Assembly: GCF_025403375.1 (NCBI RefSeq)
Contig: NZ_JAMPTM010000004.1
Coordinates: 18,415-82,414, forward strand
Reading direction: 5' to 3'
Source: Frankia gtarii
GTDB lineage: Bacteria > Actinomycetota > Actinomycetes > Frankiales > Frankiaceae
DNA length: 64,000 nt
Below, piece by piece: positions 1 to 9,380 of this stretch. A program made the position numbers and the translations under genes. Numbering within the stretch: position 1 is the stretch's first letter; each line of letters opens with the position of its first letter. Below the pieces are notes generated by a model that was given only the letters and a program-made list of their open reading frames with translations, was not told the origin of the DNA and searched no databases.

Positions 1-1
1 C

Positions 2-175
2 GGCGCTGGCACCGCGGACTCGGACCCGCACACCGCGCCGTTCAACCACAGCCCCCGCGCCCGCTTCGACGAGACGGTCCTGCCCGACGGCGCGGCGCTG
101 CACGCCGAGCTCGCCCTGCGCGCCCTCGCCGCCGCCAGCCCGGATCCGGCAGACCGGCGGGACGCCCCAGCATGA
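2..175 (+). CDS. M20-family amidohydrolase, C-terminal fragment (cut by window edge)
   Basis: Only the last 57 codons are in the window. The frame reads ...HTAPFNHSPRARFDE..., then a segment rich in Ala and Leu and a TGA stop. An 'F-N-H-S-P-x-x-x-F-D-E' stretch followed by a helical tail is typical of the C-terminus of M20D aminoacylase/carboxypeptidase-type metallohydrolases, where the His helps bind the second zinc and the tail closes the catalytic domain. These enzymes hydrolyse N-acyl or amide bonds of amino-acid derivatives in the cytoplasm. The substrate cannot be judged from this fragment. Confidence 0.6.
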   Translation, partial: GAGTADSDPHTAPFNHSPRARFDETVLPDGAALHAELALRALAAASPDPADRRDAPA

Positions 176-367
176 CGGCCCATCAGACCACTCCCGCCCA
201 CCCGTCCGCGGTGCCCGGGGCCGAGTGCCGATCCGTTCGCCGGGCGTCACCGCAGCCTGGCCGGCGGCCACGCCGTGGAATGCCACGGCCCGTGCCATCA
301 TGAGACGGCGGCATTTGAAGACCATCGGCCGACGACACCGACCCCGTACAGACGACGAGTACCGACG

Positions 368-931
368 ATGAATGAGGAATACAGATTGAACGATCGGGTG
401 ATCTCTGCGGTTCGGGACTATCTGGTCACGTATCCGACGGAGGCCGAGGGGCTGGTCCCGCTGCTCGAGCTGGCGACCACCGCGGCGCCGGTCACCGCCC
501 GCACCACCCTGCCAGGCCACGTGACCTGCGGGGCGATCGCCGTGAACACGACCTTTCGAGTTCTGCAGGTCCGCCACCGCACACTCGACCGCTGGCTTTT
601 CCCCGGCGGCCACGTCGACGACACCGATCCCACGCTCGTGGCCGCGGCCTTGCGGGAGCTCGCCGAGGAGACCGGCGTTCTCCCGTCGACGGTCCGGCCT
701 CTGCGTAATATTCCGGTGGACATCGACGTCCATTCGATTCCCGAGAATCCGGAGAAGGGCGAACCGGAGCACACGCATTACGATTTCCGGTTTATTTTCC
801 AGATCCTGCGGTCCACCGGGCCGGGCACGGTGGACCTACGTCACGACGAGGTCACCGACCACCGCTGGATCCCGGTGTCGGATCTGGACGGGCCCACCGG
901 GGCGAGAATCGCCGCCGTGCTGACAGGCTGA
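368..931 (+). CDS. NUDIX hydrolase
   Basis: A 187-residue protein with one NUDIX fold. The Nudix box lies near residues 79-102: a GGHVDD start, then REL and AEETGV, so the metal-binding REx(2)EE core is intact, while the usual Glu after the GG is replaced by Asp. NUDIX enzymes cleave nucleoside diphosphates linked to another moiety, using Mg2+. The ATG at 368 was chosen over the upstream in-frame ATG at 275 because the extra 31 residues are Pro/Arg/His-rich and unlike any NUDIX N-terminus. The segment after the box, rich in acidic residues and ending near a HYDFRF strand, fits a catalytic loop. The substrate is unknown and neighbours give no clue. Confidence 0.8.
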   Translation: MNEEYRLNDRVISAVRDYLVTYPTEAEGLVPLLELATTAAPVTARTTLPGHVTCGAIAVNTTFRVLQVRHRTLDRWLFPGGHVDDTDPTLVAAALRELAEETGVLPSTVRPLRNIPVDIDVHSIPENPEKGEPEHTHYDFRFIFQILRSTGPGTVDLRHDEVTDHRWIPVSDLDGPTGARIAAVLTG

Positions 932-1259
932 TCCTCGCCGGCCGAGCACCGCCGGCCGAGCACCGCCGACTCGCCCTCGGCCGAGAGCGGGTCGGGTCGG
1001 GTCGGGTCGACGGTTGTAAATCCGTTGACCGCCGGTTGAACCCGCGGCCTCACCCTCGTCCATGGTTCCCGACCATCCCGGTGTTCGCGCAGGTCCGCCG
1101 CGTGCGGGCGAGCCGGACGACGCCCACGCCACGACAACCCGCACCGATTCAGAGCGCTCATTTGCCAGGTTCATTCAATGACCGGGTCTTACGCTTGTGT
1201 TGCGGATCGCCGGCCGCGAACCGCCCTTGACGACGACCTGACCGGGGGGCGGGTGGCAG
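932..1259. other. Intergenic region with short tandem repeats
   Basis: No gene could be supported in these 328 bases. The stretch opens with two copies of CGGCCGAGCACCGC around 940-968 and then has four tandem copies of GGGTC near 990-1010. It is followed by the GTG start of the VMAP-type gene at 1260, which has a purine-rich GGGGGGCGGG about ten bases upstream. No convincing promoter was seen. Confidence 0.5.
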
Positions 1260-2822
1260 GTGCCTCATCGGTTCACGACTCTGCGCCTACGTACCGAACT
1301 CGACCTGGTGCGGGCGCTGGAGACCTGCACGGCCGTCGCCGAGGAGGGCGGGCTGCGGCTGCTGCAGGACTACATCCAGGATGCCGTCACCGAGCGGTTA
1401 CAGCCGCACCGGTATCTCCTGCCCGGGCTGGCGCTACGCGATCTTGTACGTCTGTGTGTGAAGCTGCCCGACGCCCTGGCGGCGCTGGCCATGGCGGTGG
1501 AGCTCATCGGGGATGAGACGACGGCGCGGGCGGTCCGACTCTGCATCGCCGAGCTGGACGCGCTTGCCGCGCTGGAGGGGGAGCTGTCCGTCGCCGACTG
1601 GCTGATGCTGCGCGACTGCCTGCGGGAACGGGTGCTGCCCGACGCCGCCCGGGTCGCCTACGAGATCACCGCCGACCGGCTGCCCCGGCCGCCGGCCGGG
1701 CACGAGACCCTGTGGCATCTGTTCGTCCACCTCGCGCCGTGCAACGCGGCGCCCGAGGTGGAGCCGCCGTGGCTGGTGTTCCTGCGCTTCGCCGCGGCGC
1801 GGCTCGATCCGCCCGCCCGCGCCCACGTGGAACGGCTCGTCCGGGCCACGGCCGACCGGTGGGATCTGCCCGAACCCCCGGCGCGCCGCGATCCGGATCC
1901 GCCCGCCGACCGGCCCGCGGACGAGGAACCCACCGCCCACCTCATGATCCAGATAGAGCCGGCGGCGGCCCGGCCGGACGAGCTGCTGGTCTCGTCATGG
2001 CGGCAGTGGGACCTGGGACCATGGCGACCCGTGCGCGGAGAGGAACGTACGGTTGCGGCGGCCGAACTGCAGGCGACCGTGGAGCAGCTCATCGTCGACA
2101 TGGAGGCGGAGTGGGGTGCGGGGGGCACCCGCGACGACGCCGGCCGGGCGCGGACGCTCGCCGTCGAGTTCATCCTGCCGGACGACCTGTTCGGGCTGCC
2201 GGTCGAGGCGTGGACGCTGGAGAGCGGCTCGTTTCGCCCGGTGGCGCTGGGGCTCGCGTACCCGGTGATGATCCGCAGCCTGCGCCGGCTGCGCAGCCGG
2301 CACTGGGGCCGGATGTGGGCCAACCGGTGGCGGCTGGTGGAGGAACCGCGGCCGAACGGTACCCGGCCCCGCGCGCACCACAGCTCCGGCCACGGCGCCG
2401 ACGATCTCCGGCGCCTTGACGCCGCGCTGCGGGCCGACGAGATCGTCTGCCTCGTGCTCAGCGCCCCGCCCGGCGGTCCGGACACACACGGCGGACGTGA
2501 GGTCGAGCTCGCCCTGCGGGCCGGCTGTCCCGTGATGATGTGGCATCGGTCGGACTGCTTCTCGCCGCTGTTCCGCGAGGAGGTGAGCGGCCTGCTTGCC
2601 GGGGGTGATTTCCGCTCGCTTCCGCGCCGCGTTCTCGAAAGGCGTCGTATTGTTGAAGTGAGGATGGCGTCGGCTGCGGCGAACAGCTCGCCCGAGCCTG
2701 CGCGCCAAGCCTCGGAAACGGCGAACGAGACAGACGAAACCTGGGACGATGAACCCGCCGGATTCCAGCTGGCTCTCCTGTGGGATGATCCGCGAAGACG
2801 TCCGGACGTACCCGCAGGCTAG
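1260..2822 (+). CDS. VMAP-type protein (EAD-like N-terminus, VMAP-C domain)
   Basis: A 520-residue cytoplasmic protein. Residues ~27-90 form an alpha-helical segment (LRDLVRLCVKL, then a Leu/Ala-rich helix) that resembles effector-associated/death-like adaptor domains. Residues ~225-435 match the VMAP-C domain: a 'VEFILPDDLFGLPVEAW' strand at ~299-315, then 'YPVMIRSLRRL' near 334, and a C-terminal 'VCLVLSAPPGG' strand with an acidic helix. In published genome analyses VMAP proteins are the third partner of vWA-MoxR ternary systems, proposed as NTP-controlled conflict or programmed-death modules. The genes directly downstream encode exactly a MoxR ATPase (28 bases away) and a vWA-like giant protein. 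No catalytic effector domain is evident in this protein itself. The GTG start has a G-rich upstream stretch. Biochemical activity is unknown. Confidence 0.75.
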   Translation: MPHRFTTLRLRTELDLVRALETCTAVAEEGGLRLLQDYIQDAVTERLQPHRYLLPGLALRDLVRLCVKLPDALAALAMAVELIGDETTARAVRLCIAELDALAALEGELSVADWLMLRDCLRERVLPDAARVAYEITADRLPRPPAGHETLWHLFVHLAPCNAAPEVEPPWLVFLRFAAARLDPPARAHVERLVRATADRWDLPEPPARRDPDPPADRPADEEPTAHLMIQIEPAAARPDELLVSSWRQWDLGPWRPVRGEERTVAAAELQATVEQLIVDMEAEWGAGGTRDDAGRARTLAVEFILPDDLFGLPVEAWTLESGSFRPVALGLAYPVMIRSLRRLRSRHWGRMWANRWRLVEEPRPNGTRPRAHHSSGHGADDLRRLDAALRADEIVCLVLSAPPGGPDTHGGREVELALRAGCPVMMWHRSDCFSPLFREEVSGLLAGGDFRSLPRRVLERRRIVEVRMASAAANSSPEPARQASETANETDETWDDEPAGFQLALLWDDPRRRPDVPAG

Positions 2823-2849
2823 CGGATTCTCGTCGGAGGGGGCCCGCCC

Positions 2850-3926
2850 ATGAGCGGAGAAGACGAAGGTGACGCTTCCGTAGCCGCCGCGACCGCCGGG
2901 CCGGGTGACACCCGATGGTGGGTTTTCCAGGGTACGGGCATTCCCCTCGACCCCGATGAGCGGGACCGGCGCTGGCCCGCGCCGCCGCGGTGGCGGGACT
3001 TCGACGGCGGGCCTGACCTCCCCCCGCCCCCGCTGGACAACGCCGACCTCGACCGCAGGCTCGGCGCCACCGTGGCGCAGTGGGTCGACGCGGACGAGGT
3101 GTCGATGGTCAACGCGGCGATCTACCTGCGTCGCCCGCTGCTGGTCACCGGCCCGCCGGGCACCGGCAAGTCGAGCCTCGCCCTGCGGATCGCCCGCGAG
3201 CTCCAGCTGGGCCGGCCGTTGCGCTGGCCGATCACCAGCCGAACCACGCTACGTAACGGCGAGTACGAGTACGACGCCATCGGCCGGGCCCAGGCGGCCG
3301 CCGGTCGCCGGGGCGGCCCGGACGATGCCGGCGGCGAGGGCCAGATCGGCGACTATGTCCATCTCGGCCCGCTCGGCACGGCGCTGTTGCCTCACCGGCT
3401 GCCGCGGGTACTGCTCGTCGACGAGATCGACAAGAGCGACATCGACCTGCCCAACGATCTGCTGAACATCTTCGAGGACGGCGGGTTCGTCATCCCCGAG
3501 CTGGTCCGGGTACGGGACCGCCAGCGCGAGGTCGTGGTGCACACCGCCGACGCGGGCCGGACCGCGCCGCTGCTCGACGGCACCGTGCAGTGCCACGCCT
3601 TCCCCATCGTGATCATGACGAGTAACGGGGAACGAGAGTTCCCCGCCCCGTTCCTGCGCCGTTGCCTGCGGCTGAGCATCACCGAGCCGAACGAGGCCAA
3701 GCTGGTCCGGATGATTGCGGCGCATTTCCCGCCGGGCACCGACGAGACGACCCGCGACCTCGTCACGGACTTCCTGCGCGCCCGGGAGGAGCGGGGTGAC
3801 CTGGCCGCCGACCAGCTGCTCAACGCCGTGCATCTGGTGACGTCCGGGGCGTTCGAGCTCAGTGATCGAAAGGCCTGGCAGGCCCTGCTGCGCGCGGTGT
3901 GGCGGCCGCTCACCCCCGCACCATGA
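2850..3926 (+). CDS. MoxR-type AAA+ ATPase of VMAP system
   Basis: A 358-residue AAA+ ATPase. The Walker A motif GPPGTGKSS is at residues ~100-108 and Walker B (VLLVDEIDKSD) at ~187-197. A sensor-1 region (VIMTSNGEREFP) and the arginine-finger segment (FLRRCLRL) follow. The acidic 'EDGGFVIPEL' insert after Walker B is typical of MoxR/CbbQ-like remodelling ATPases. MoxR ATPases act as hexamers with a vWA partner to remodel or activate a client. Here the vWA-like partner is the next gene, whose ATG at 3923 overlaps this stop as ATGA, so the two are probably translationally coupled. A GGAGGGGG ribosome site precedes the ATG. It is likely the energy-consuming switch of the ternary system. Confidence 0.85.
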   Translation: MSGEDEGDASVAAATAGPGDTRWWVFQGTGIPLDPDERDRRWPAPPRWRDFDGGPDLPPPPLDNADLDRRLGATVAQWVDADEVSMVNAAIYLRRPLLVTGPPGTGKSSLALRIARELQLGRPLRWPITSRTTLRNGEYEYDAIGRAQAAAGRRGGPDDAGGEGQIGDYVHLGPLGTALLPHRLPRVLLVDEIDKSDIDLPNDLLNIFEDGGFVIPELVRVRDRQREVVVHTADAGRTAPLLDGTVQCHAFPIVIMTSNGEREFPAPFLRRCLRLSITEPNEAKLVRMIAAHFPPGTDETTRDLVTDFLRAREERGDLAADQLLNAVHLVTSGAFELSDRKAWQALLRAVWRPLTPAP

Positions 3927-6900
3927 CGGGGTCCGGCCCGGCGGCCGGCGCGGCCGCGCGGCGCGCCAGCACGCCGGGAGGTCCCCTGCGCGCGGTCCGC
4001 CCCCGGGAGTCGGATCCGGTCGGTCGTCTTTCCCGCCCCCGGCGGCCGGGCACCGGCGAACCCACCGTGGCGCCGGTACCCCGCCCGGCCGCTCCCACCG
4101 ACCTGCTGTGGTCCGAAATCTCGGACGCGCTCTGGCTGGCCGGCCGGATCCGCGCGGCGGCGAACGGATCGGCCCCCGGAGACGATGACGGCGACGCCGA
4201 CGGGGCAGCGCTGCGCCCGGCGCCACCGGCGGCCGCGCGACCGGCGCCACTGTTGACGCCGGGCGGCACCCACCGGGAACGCGGCGGCGCGGCGCCGGAC
4301 GGGCCCGAGCCGGACGACGCACACCGGGCAGGAGAGGGCTCCTGGCCGCTGCGGCAGCCCGGGCCGAGCGGCGAGACGACGAGCCGGGCGGGGGCGCCAC
4401 CGAGGGCGCTGTCGAGGGCGCTGCGACCGCTACGGATGTTCGTCCGGTCCGCCCACGGCCGCACGCTGCACGAGGAGGCGACCGCCGACCGCGGCGCCGC
4501 CGACGGCCTGTGGCTGCCGGTGTTCGAACCCGCCCGCGAGCACCGGTGGGATCTCGTCCTCGTCGTCGACAACCACACCTCGATGATCTTCTGGCAGGAG
4601 GCCGTGACCTCCTTCACCGCCGCACTCGAGCAGTCTGGGGCGTTTCGCAACGTCACCCGCCGCCGGTTGATCACCGGAGGGGGCTCGCCGGCCTCGGTGC
4701 TGCTGCGCGGCGGGCGGCTGGGGTCGGCCAGCCCGCCGGCGGAGATCGCCGACCCGAGTGGGCGCAGGCTCATCCTGGTGATCACCGACGGGATCGGCCG
4801 GGCGTGGCGCACCCGCTCCGTCGAGCCGGCGCTGCACCTGTGGGGCCGCCACCAGTCCGTCGCGCTCGTCCACCTGCTCCCGCAGCAGCTGTGGTTCCGG
4901 GCCGGGATCCCCGTGGAGCGCAAGAAACTACGGGCAGTCGGCGACGGGCCAGGAAACAGGCTCCTCCTCGCGGACCCACAGCCACGGATCCCGTGGGACG
5001 CGCCCCTGCCCGCGACGGATCTGCACGGCGTTGCACTCCCCAGCCCCGATAATGCTGTTCCTGTGCCGGTCCTTCAGCTCGATCCCGCGTCGCTGGGCAA
5101 CTGGGCCGGTCTCGTCGCGGGCACGCTGCCGGGCTGGACCGATCTCGCCGCGACCGTCGCGCACCGGCGCCCCGAACCGGACGATGAGGTCGCCGCGCCC
5201 ACCGCCGCCGGCGCCTACCACCGGGTCAACGCGTTTCGGGCGGCCGCCACCCCGCAGGCGCTGCGGCTGGCGACCCATCTCGCGGCGGCGCCGCTGAACG
5301 TTTCGGTCATCCAGGCGATCCGGCGTCACCTCCTGCCCGGCACCCGGCCCTGGCACCTTTCTGAGCTGCTGCTCGCCAACCTGCTGCGGCCGACGGTCGG
5401 CCGCGAGCTCGCCGGCGACGACACCCTCGTCACCTTCGAGTTCGACCGGGGCATCCGCGAGGAACTGCTCGCCCGCGGCCGGCGCACCGAGACCGCCGGT
5501 GTCATGCGCGTCGTGCAGAACGTGCTCGGCCCCCGGGTCAGCGCGGTCCGCCGCTCCGCGCGGGCACTCGACGAGCCCGTCGACGAGACGTTCGAGCCGG
5601 TGACCTCGACCAGCCGGCCCTACCTGGTCGCCGAGCTCGCGGCGTTGCGCGCGATGTCCGGCCGGCATCTGCGCCGGGCACGTGCGCTGGCCGCCGCGCT
5701 GGAGCCCGACGCGCCGCAGCTCGACCGCGCCGGGTCACACGGCTCCGACGCCGACAATGACGTCCCGACGGATCCCACCCAAGGAGCGAACGTGTCCGTG
5801 GTCCTAGCCCATGACCAGCTCGCCGCGCCGGCGCACCGGTCTCGCGGCAGACTGTCGATGGAGCACGGTCACCTGCCGGTCCGCAACACCTACTTCACCG
5901 GCCGGGAGGACCTGCTCCACCAGTTGCACACCAGGCTGATGCGCGGGCCGACCGCCGTGCTGCCGGACGCGCTGCACGGTCGCGGCGGCGTCGGCAAATC
6001 CCAACTGGTGATCGAGTACATCTACCGGCATCTCGCCGACTTCGACCTGATCTGGTGGATCCCGGCGGAACGGCCGGCGCAGATCGACGCCGCCCTCGTC
6101 GAACTCGCCCAGCATCTGGGCCTCGACGTGGGCAGCGAGGCGAACACGGCGACCCCGGCCGTGCTGCGCGAACTCGCCGCCGGCCGGCCGTCGGACCGCT
6201 GGCTGCTGGTGTTCGACAACGCCGACTCCCCCGACGACGTGAAGAAGTACTTTCCGACCGGTCCGGGCGGACCACCGACCTCGGTCGGCCGCATCCTGGT
6301 CACCTCACGCAACCCGGCCTGGGCCGACGAGAGCGCGCCGCTGGCCGTCGACGTGTTCGAACGCGAGGAGAGCCGGCACCTGCTCCAGCGGCGCAGCCCG
6401 GATCTCGACGTCGAGGACGCCGACCGGCTCGCCGCGGCACTCGGCGACCTCCCGCTGGCCGTCGAGCAGGCCGCCACCTGGCGGGCGGTGACCGGCATGC
6501 CGGCCGCCGAATACCTCGAACAGCTCGAACGTGAACGGGCGGAGCTCGCGACCCGCTTCCCGGACCTGCGCCACGAGCTGCCGGTCGCCGCCGCGTGGCG
6601 CATCGCCCTCGATCGGCTGGAACAGACGAACAAGGGCGCCTTGCAGCTCCTCGGCGTCTGCTCCTACTTCGCGCCCGAGCAGATCCCGTGGGGCCTGTTC
6701 GCCAACGTGCGCTCCACCACCATCATCCCCGAGCTCGACACGGCGCTGCGCGACCGCACGAAGCTACGTCGCGCCATGCACCAGATCGACCGCTTCGGTC
6801 TGGCGAAGATCGACACCGACCGCGAGACACTGCACCTGCACCGGCTGGTCCGCGACGTGGTGCGCAGCCGGCTCACCGACGACGAACAGTCCGTGCTGCG

Positions 6901-8356
6901 CCACGGCGCCCACCTCGTCCTGGCCTCCAACGATCCCAACGACTGGGCCGACCCGGCCCAGTGGGCACGCTACGGCGAGCTGTACGCGCACGTCGTCGAC
7001 TCGCGGGCCTTCGACTGCGACGAGGCGTGGGTCCGCCAGCTCGTCGTGAACGAGGCGAAGTACCTGTGGAAGTGGGGCGCGCACGCCGCCAGCCGGGACC
7101 TCACCCGGCGCACGTACGACACGTGGCTGGCGAAGTACGGCGAGGAGGATCTCGAAACCACGCTGACCATCTCGAAGTGGCTCGGATACATCCTGTTCGT
7201 CGTCGGACGATTCACCGAAGGCGCCGAGATCAACAGTCGGCGCTACGCGGTGCTGAGCCGCATCCGCGGCGAGGACGACGAGGACACCCTCAAGACCCTC
7301 GGCGACGTGGCGGCGGACGCGCGGGTGCGCGGCGACTTCGGCCGGGCCGCGGAGCTCTCCCGCCAGGTCCACGACCGGTTGCGCAACGCCTACGGCGATG
7401 ACGATCCCTCGGTCCTCACCGCCGCCCACAACCTGGGCGTCAGCCTGCGCCTGGTCGGCGACTTCCGCGGCGCCCTTGCGCTGGACGAATCGACCGTCCA
7501 CCATCTCACCCGCCACCTCGGCGCCGACGACGACTCGATCCTGCCCACCCGGATCAGCGTCAACATCGACCGCTGGGAGCTCGGCGACTACTTCGACGCC
7601 CGGGTGTCCCAGGAGGAGATCGTCGCGGCCTACCGGCGGATCCTGCGGGACGAGAACAACCCGCTGCTGCTGTTCGCCGTCCGCTTCCTGGCCGTCGCGG
7701 CGCGTAAGTCGGGCGAGGTGGAGCGGGCCCGCGGCCTGTCCGAGGACGCCCACGCCCGCTATGTCTCGCGGTACGGCTCGGACCACCCCGACACGCTGGC
7801 CGCGGCGCTGAACCTGTCCATCGACCGGCGGCTGACCCACGATCTCAACGGTGCGCTGCTGCTCAGCCGGGACACCCACGACCGCTACGGACGGATCCTC
7901 GGCGAGACCCATCCGCACACCCTCGCCGCGGCCGTGAGCATGGCGGTGACGCTGCGCCTGCTCGGCGACATCGAGCAGGCGTACAGCCTCGACCGGTCAA
8001 CGCTCGCCCTGTTCCGGGAAGGGGTCGGGGAGAACCATCCTTCGACCCTGTTGTGCTCGACGAACCTGGCCAGCGACGCGTTCGCCCGTGGGGAGTTCGA
8101 GGAGGCCGAGGAACGCGACCGCGACACGCTGGCCCGGTCCACCAGCGTGCACGGCGAGGCTCACCCGGCCACCCTGATGTGCGCGGCGAACCTGGCCCTG
8201 GACCTGCGGGCCGCGGGCCGCACCGGCGAGGCGGCAAAGCGCAACGCCGCGGCCGTCGCGCACCTCACCCGCACTCTGGGCGCGGCCCACGCGGCGACCC
8301 GGATCGCCGGCGAATGGCGCCGGGCGGACTGCGACATCGACCCGATGCCGCTGTGA
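3923..8356 (+). CDS. SAV_2336/vWA-like - NB-ARC - TPR giant protein (FxSxx-system TPR type)
   Basis: A 1477-residue multidomain protein. Residues ~1-150 are a disordered Pro/Arg/Ala-rich head. Residues ~175-420 are a SAV_2336-like, vWA-related domain (DLVLVVDNHTSM at ~210, later 'RLILVITDGIGRAW'); the metal-site signature is degenerate (D-x-x-x-S). Near residues 686-693 is a P-loop (GRGGVGKS), then Walker B WLLVFDNADS, an ILVTSRN sensor and a GDLPLAVEQ motif, which together define an NB-ARC/STAND ATPase. From ~1060 to the end there are TPR units with 'HPxTL' linkers. This architecture matches proteins annotated as FxSxx-COOH-system tetratricopeptide proteins. The ATG at 3923 (ATGA overlap with the MoxR gene) was chosen over a GTG at 3899. 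It probably senses a ligand through TPRs and oligomerises. Confidence 0.85.
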   Translation: MTGSGPAAGAAARRASTPGGPLRAVRPRESDPVGRLSRPRRPGTGEPTVAPVPRPAAPTDLLWSEISDALWLAGRIRAAANGSAPGDDDGDADGAALRPAPPAAARPAPLLTPGGTHRERGGAAPDGPEPDDAHRAGEGSWPLRQPGPSGETTSRAGAPPRALSRALRPLRMFVRSAHGRTLHEEATADRGAADGLWLPVFEPAREHRWDLVLVVDNHTSMIFWQEAVTSFTAALEQSGAFRNVTRRRLITGGGSPASVLLRGGRLGSASPPAEIADPSGRRLILVITDGIGRAWRTRSVEPALHLWGRHQSVALVHLLPQQLWFRAGIPVERKKLRAVGDGPGNRLLLADPQPRIPWDAPLPATDLHGVALPSPDNAVPVPVLQLDPASLGNWAGLVAGTLPGWTDLAATVAHRRPEPDDEVAAPTAAGAYHRVNAFRAAATPQALRLATHLAAAPLNVSVIQAIRRHLLPGTRPWHLSELLLANLLRPTVGRELAGDDTLVTFEFDRGIREELLARGRRTETAGVMRVVQNVLGPRVSAVRRSARALDEPVDETFEPVTSTSRPYLVAELAALRAMSGRHLRRARALAAALEPDAPQLDRAGSHGSDADNDVPTDPTQGANVSVVLAHDQLAAPAHRSRGRLSMEHGHLPVRNTYFTGREDLLHQLHTRLMRGPTAVLPDALHGRGGVGKSQLVIEYIYRHLADFDLIWWIPAERPAQIDAALVELAQHLGLDVGSEANTATPAVLRELAAGRPSDRWLLVFDNADSPDDVKKYFPTGPGGPPTSVGRILVTSRNPAWADESAPLAVDVFEREESRHLLQRRSPDLDVEDADRLAAALGDLPLAVEQAATWRAVTGMPAAEYLEQLERERAELATRFPDLRHELPVAAAWRIALDRLEQTNKGALQLLGVCSYFAPEQIPWGLFANVRSTTIIPELDTALRDRTKLRRAMHQIDRFGLAKIDTDRETLHLHRLVRDVVRSRLTDDEQSVLRHGAHLVLASNDPNDWADPAQWARYGELYAHVVDSRAFDCDEAWVRQLVVNEAKYLWKWGAHAASRDLTRRTYDTWLAKYGEEDLETTLTISKWLGYILFVVGRFTEGAEINSRRYAVLSRIRGEDDEDTLKTLGDVAADARVRGDFGRAAELSRQVHDRLRNAYGDDDPSVLTAAHNLGVSLRLVGDFRGALALDESTVHHLTRHLGADDDSILPTRISVNIDRWELGDYFDARVSQEEIVAAYRRILRDENNPLLLFAVRFLAVAARKSGEVERARGLSEDAHARYVSRYGSDHPDTLAAALNLSIDRRLTHDLNGALLLSRDTHDRYGRILGETHPHTLAAAVSMAVTLRLLGDIEQAYSLDRSTLALFREGVGENHPSTLLCSTNLASDAFARGEFEEAEERDRDTLARSTSVHGEAHPATLMCAANLALDLRAAGRTGEAAKRNAAAVAHLTRTLGAAHAATRIAGEWRRADCDIDPMPL

Positions 8357-8502
8357 GTACCGGTGGCGCTGACCGTCACGAGTGAGGTGGTTCGGTGAGG
8401 TGGTTCGGTGGCCGCGCAGCTTGTCCGCGAGCTCGAGCGGCTGCACTGGCTACCCAGGCATCATGAGACTCACTCCCCCGGCGGAGAGTCGCGCGGCCAC
8501 GT

Positions 8503-9120
8503 TCACGTGTCCGCCTGCTCGAAAATTTCGGCGGCGGGCCCGGGGACGGCGTTCCCCCCGACATCGCTGCTCGCTCGATTCGTCAGGATCGCGCTCGCGA
8601 TCACACCGAAGAGATGATCGGCGCGTGGCGCGAGCGAGGGTTGGTCGCCGAGCCACGCGAGCGCTCCGGCCAGCGCAAACAGGTCAGTGCCATCGATGTC
8701 GATCCGCGCCGTGCCCTCGGCCTGAGCGCGGTCGAGAAGCCGCGTGCCTGCCGCGCGCATCGTGACGCACGAAGCATGGAGTGCGGAGTTCGGGTCCGCG
8801 ATGGCGGCCATCATCGACGCCACAACGCCGCGATAGGTGTGCGCGCACGCGACGAAGTCGCCTAGCCACGACACGAGAGCATCCTCGGGCGAGCCCGAGG
8901 TTTCGAGCTCGGCTGCCTGTGCCGTCAGCTCGTCGAAGCCTGTGCGGAGCAGGGCCTCGAGCAACACCTCTCGCGTCGGGAAGTGACGGTACAGCGTGCC
9001 GAGCCCGACGCCAGCTCTGCGGGCGATGTCGCGCAGCGATGCGTCGGCGCCCTGCTCGGTTACGACGGCACGCGCGACGGCGAGTAGGTGGTCGTAGTTC
9101 TTCCTGGCGTCGGCTCGCAT
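8503..9120 (-). CDS. TetR-family repressor of the divergent oxidoreductase
   Basis: A 205-residue TetR regulator. Residues ~24-57 hold the helix-turn-helix (DIARRAGVGLGTLYRHFPTREVLLEAL); the rest is the helical ligand-binding and dimer domain. The ATG at 9120 was chosen because the extra upstream codons translate the operator DNA itself. It is divergent from a quinone-oxidoreductase-like gene at 9381, and two identical palindromes lie between them, one inside the rightward promoter. It therefore very likely represses that gene and itself, with release by an electrophile or quinone-like compound (inference). Codon use is somewhat less GC-extreme than in the flanking large genes. Confidence 0.88.
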   Translation of the reverse strand: MRADARKNYDHLLAVARAVVTEQGADASLRDIARRAGVGLGTLYRHFPTREVLLEALLRTGFDELTAQAAELETSGSPEDALVSWLGDFVACAHTYRGVVASMMAAIADPNSALHASCVTMRAAGTRLLDRAQAEGTARIDIDGTDLFALAGALAWLGDQPSLAPRADHLFGVIASAILTNRASSDVGGNAVPGPAAEIFEQADT

Positions 9121-9129
9121 ATACCTACC

Positions 9130-9158
9130 TTGACAATCGGAGCAGTGCTCCATATATT
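9130..9158 (+). promoter_or_regulatory. Near-consensus sigma-70-type promoter for the oxidoreductase
   Basis: TTGACA at 9130-9135, a 17-base spacer and TATATT at 9153-9158 form an almost perfect housekeeping promoter reading right. Its spacer contains the first TetR palindrome. Transcription would begin near 9165, leaving a leader of about 215 bases before the ATG at 9381. Such a strong promoter is unusual in this GC-rich DNA and makes sense only if tightly repressed. Confidence 0.75.
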
Positions 9159-9172
9159 CGGAGCAGTGCTCC
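9139..9172. promoter_or_regulatory. Twin TetR operators
   Basis: Two identical palindromes GGAGCAGTGCTCC at 9139-9151 and 9160-9172, centre to centre 21 bases, i.e. two helical turns on the same DNA face. One lies between the -35 and -10 boxes, the other immediately after the -10. Dimer pairs bound side by side would block RNA polymerase. The TetR start at 9120 is 18 bases away, so autoregulation is expected. Confidence 0.8.
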
Positions 9173-9380
9173 GCTAAGTGTAACCCGTCGAGCTGGCGAC
9201 GGTACCGGTACCGGTACCGATCATGCTGGTCCGGCTCCTGTCGAAGCACGCCCGCGGCCCGGAGTCACGGTCCATCAGCCCGGCGGTGAGGCCGACCGCA
9301 ACCTCGGCAGCGCTCGTGGTTGGTACAGGCCCTCGCGGCGCGCGTAGCGCTGGCGCCGTCCGCGACGAAAGGAGAAAGCG

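Noticed and set aside
3249..4400. Long minus-strand frame across the MoxR and vWA-like genes
   Set aside because: It is antisense to well-supported genes and has no domain.
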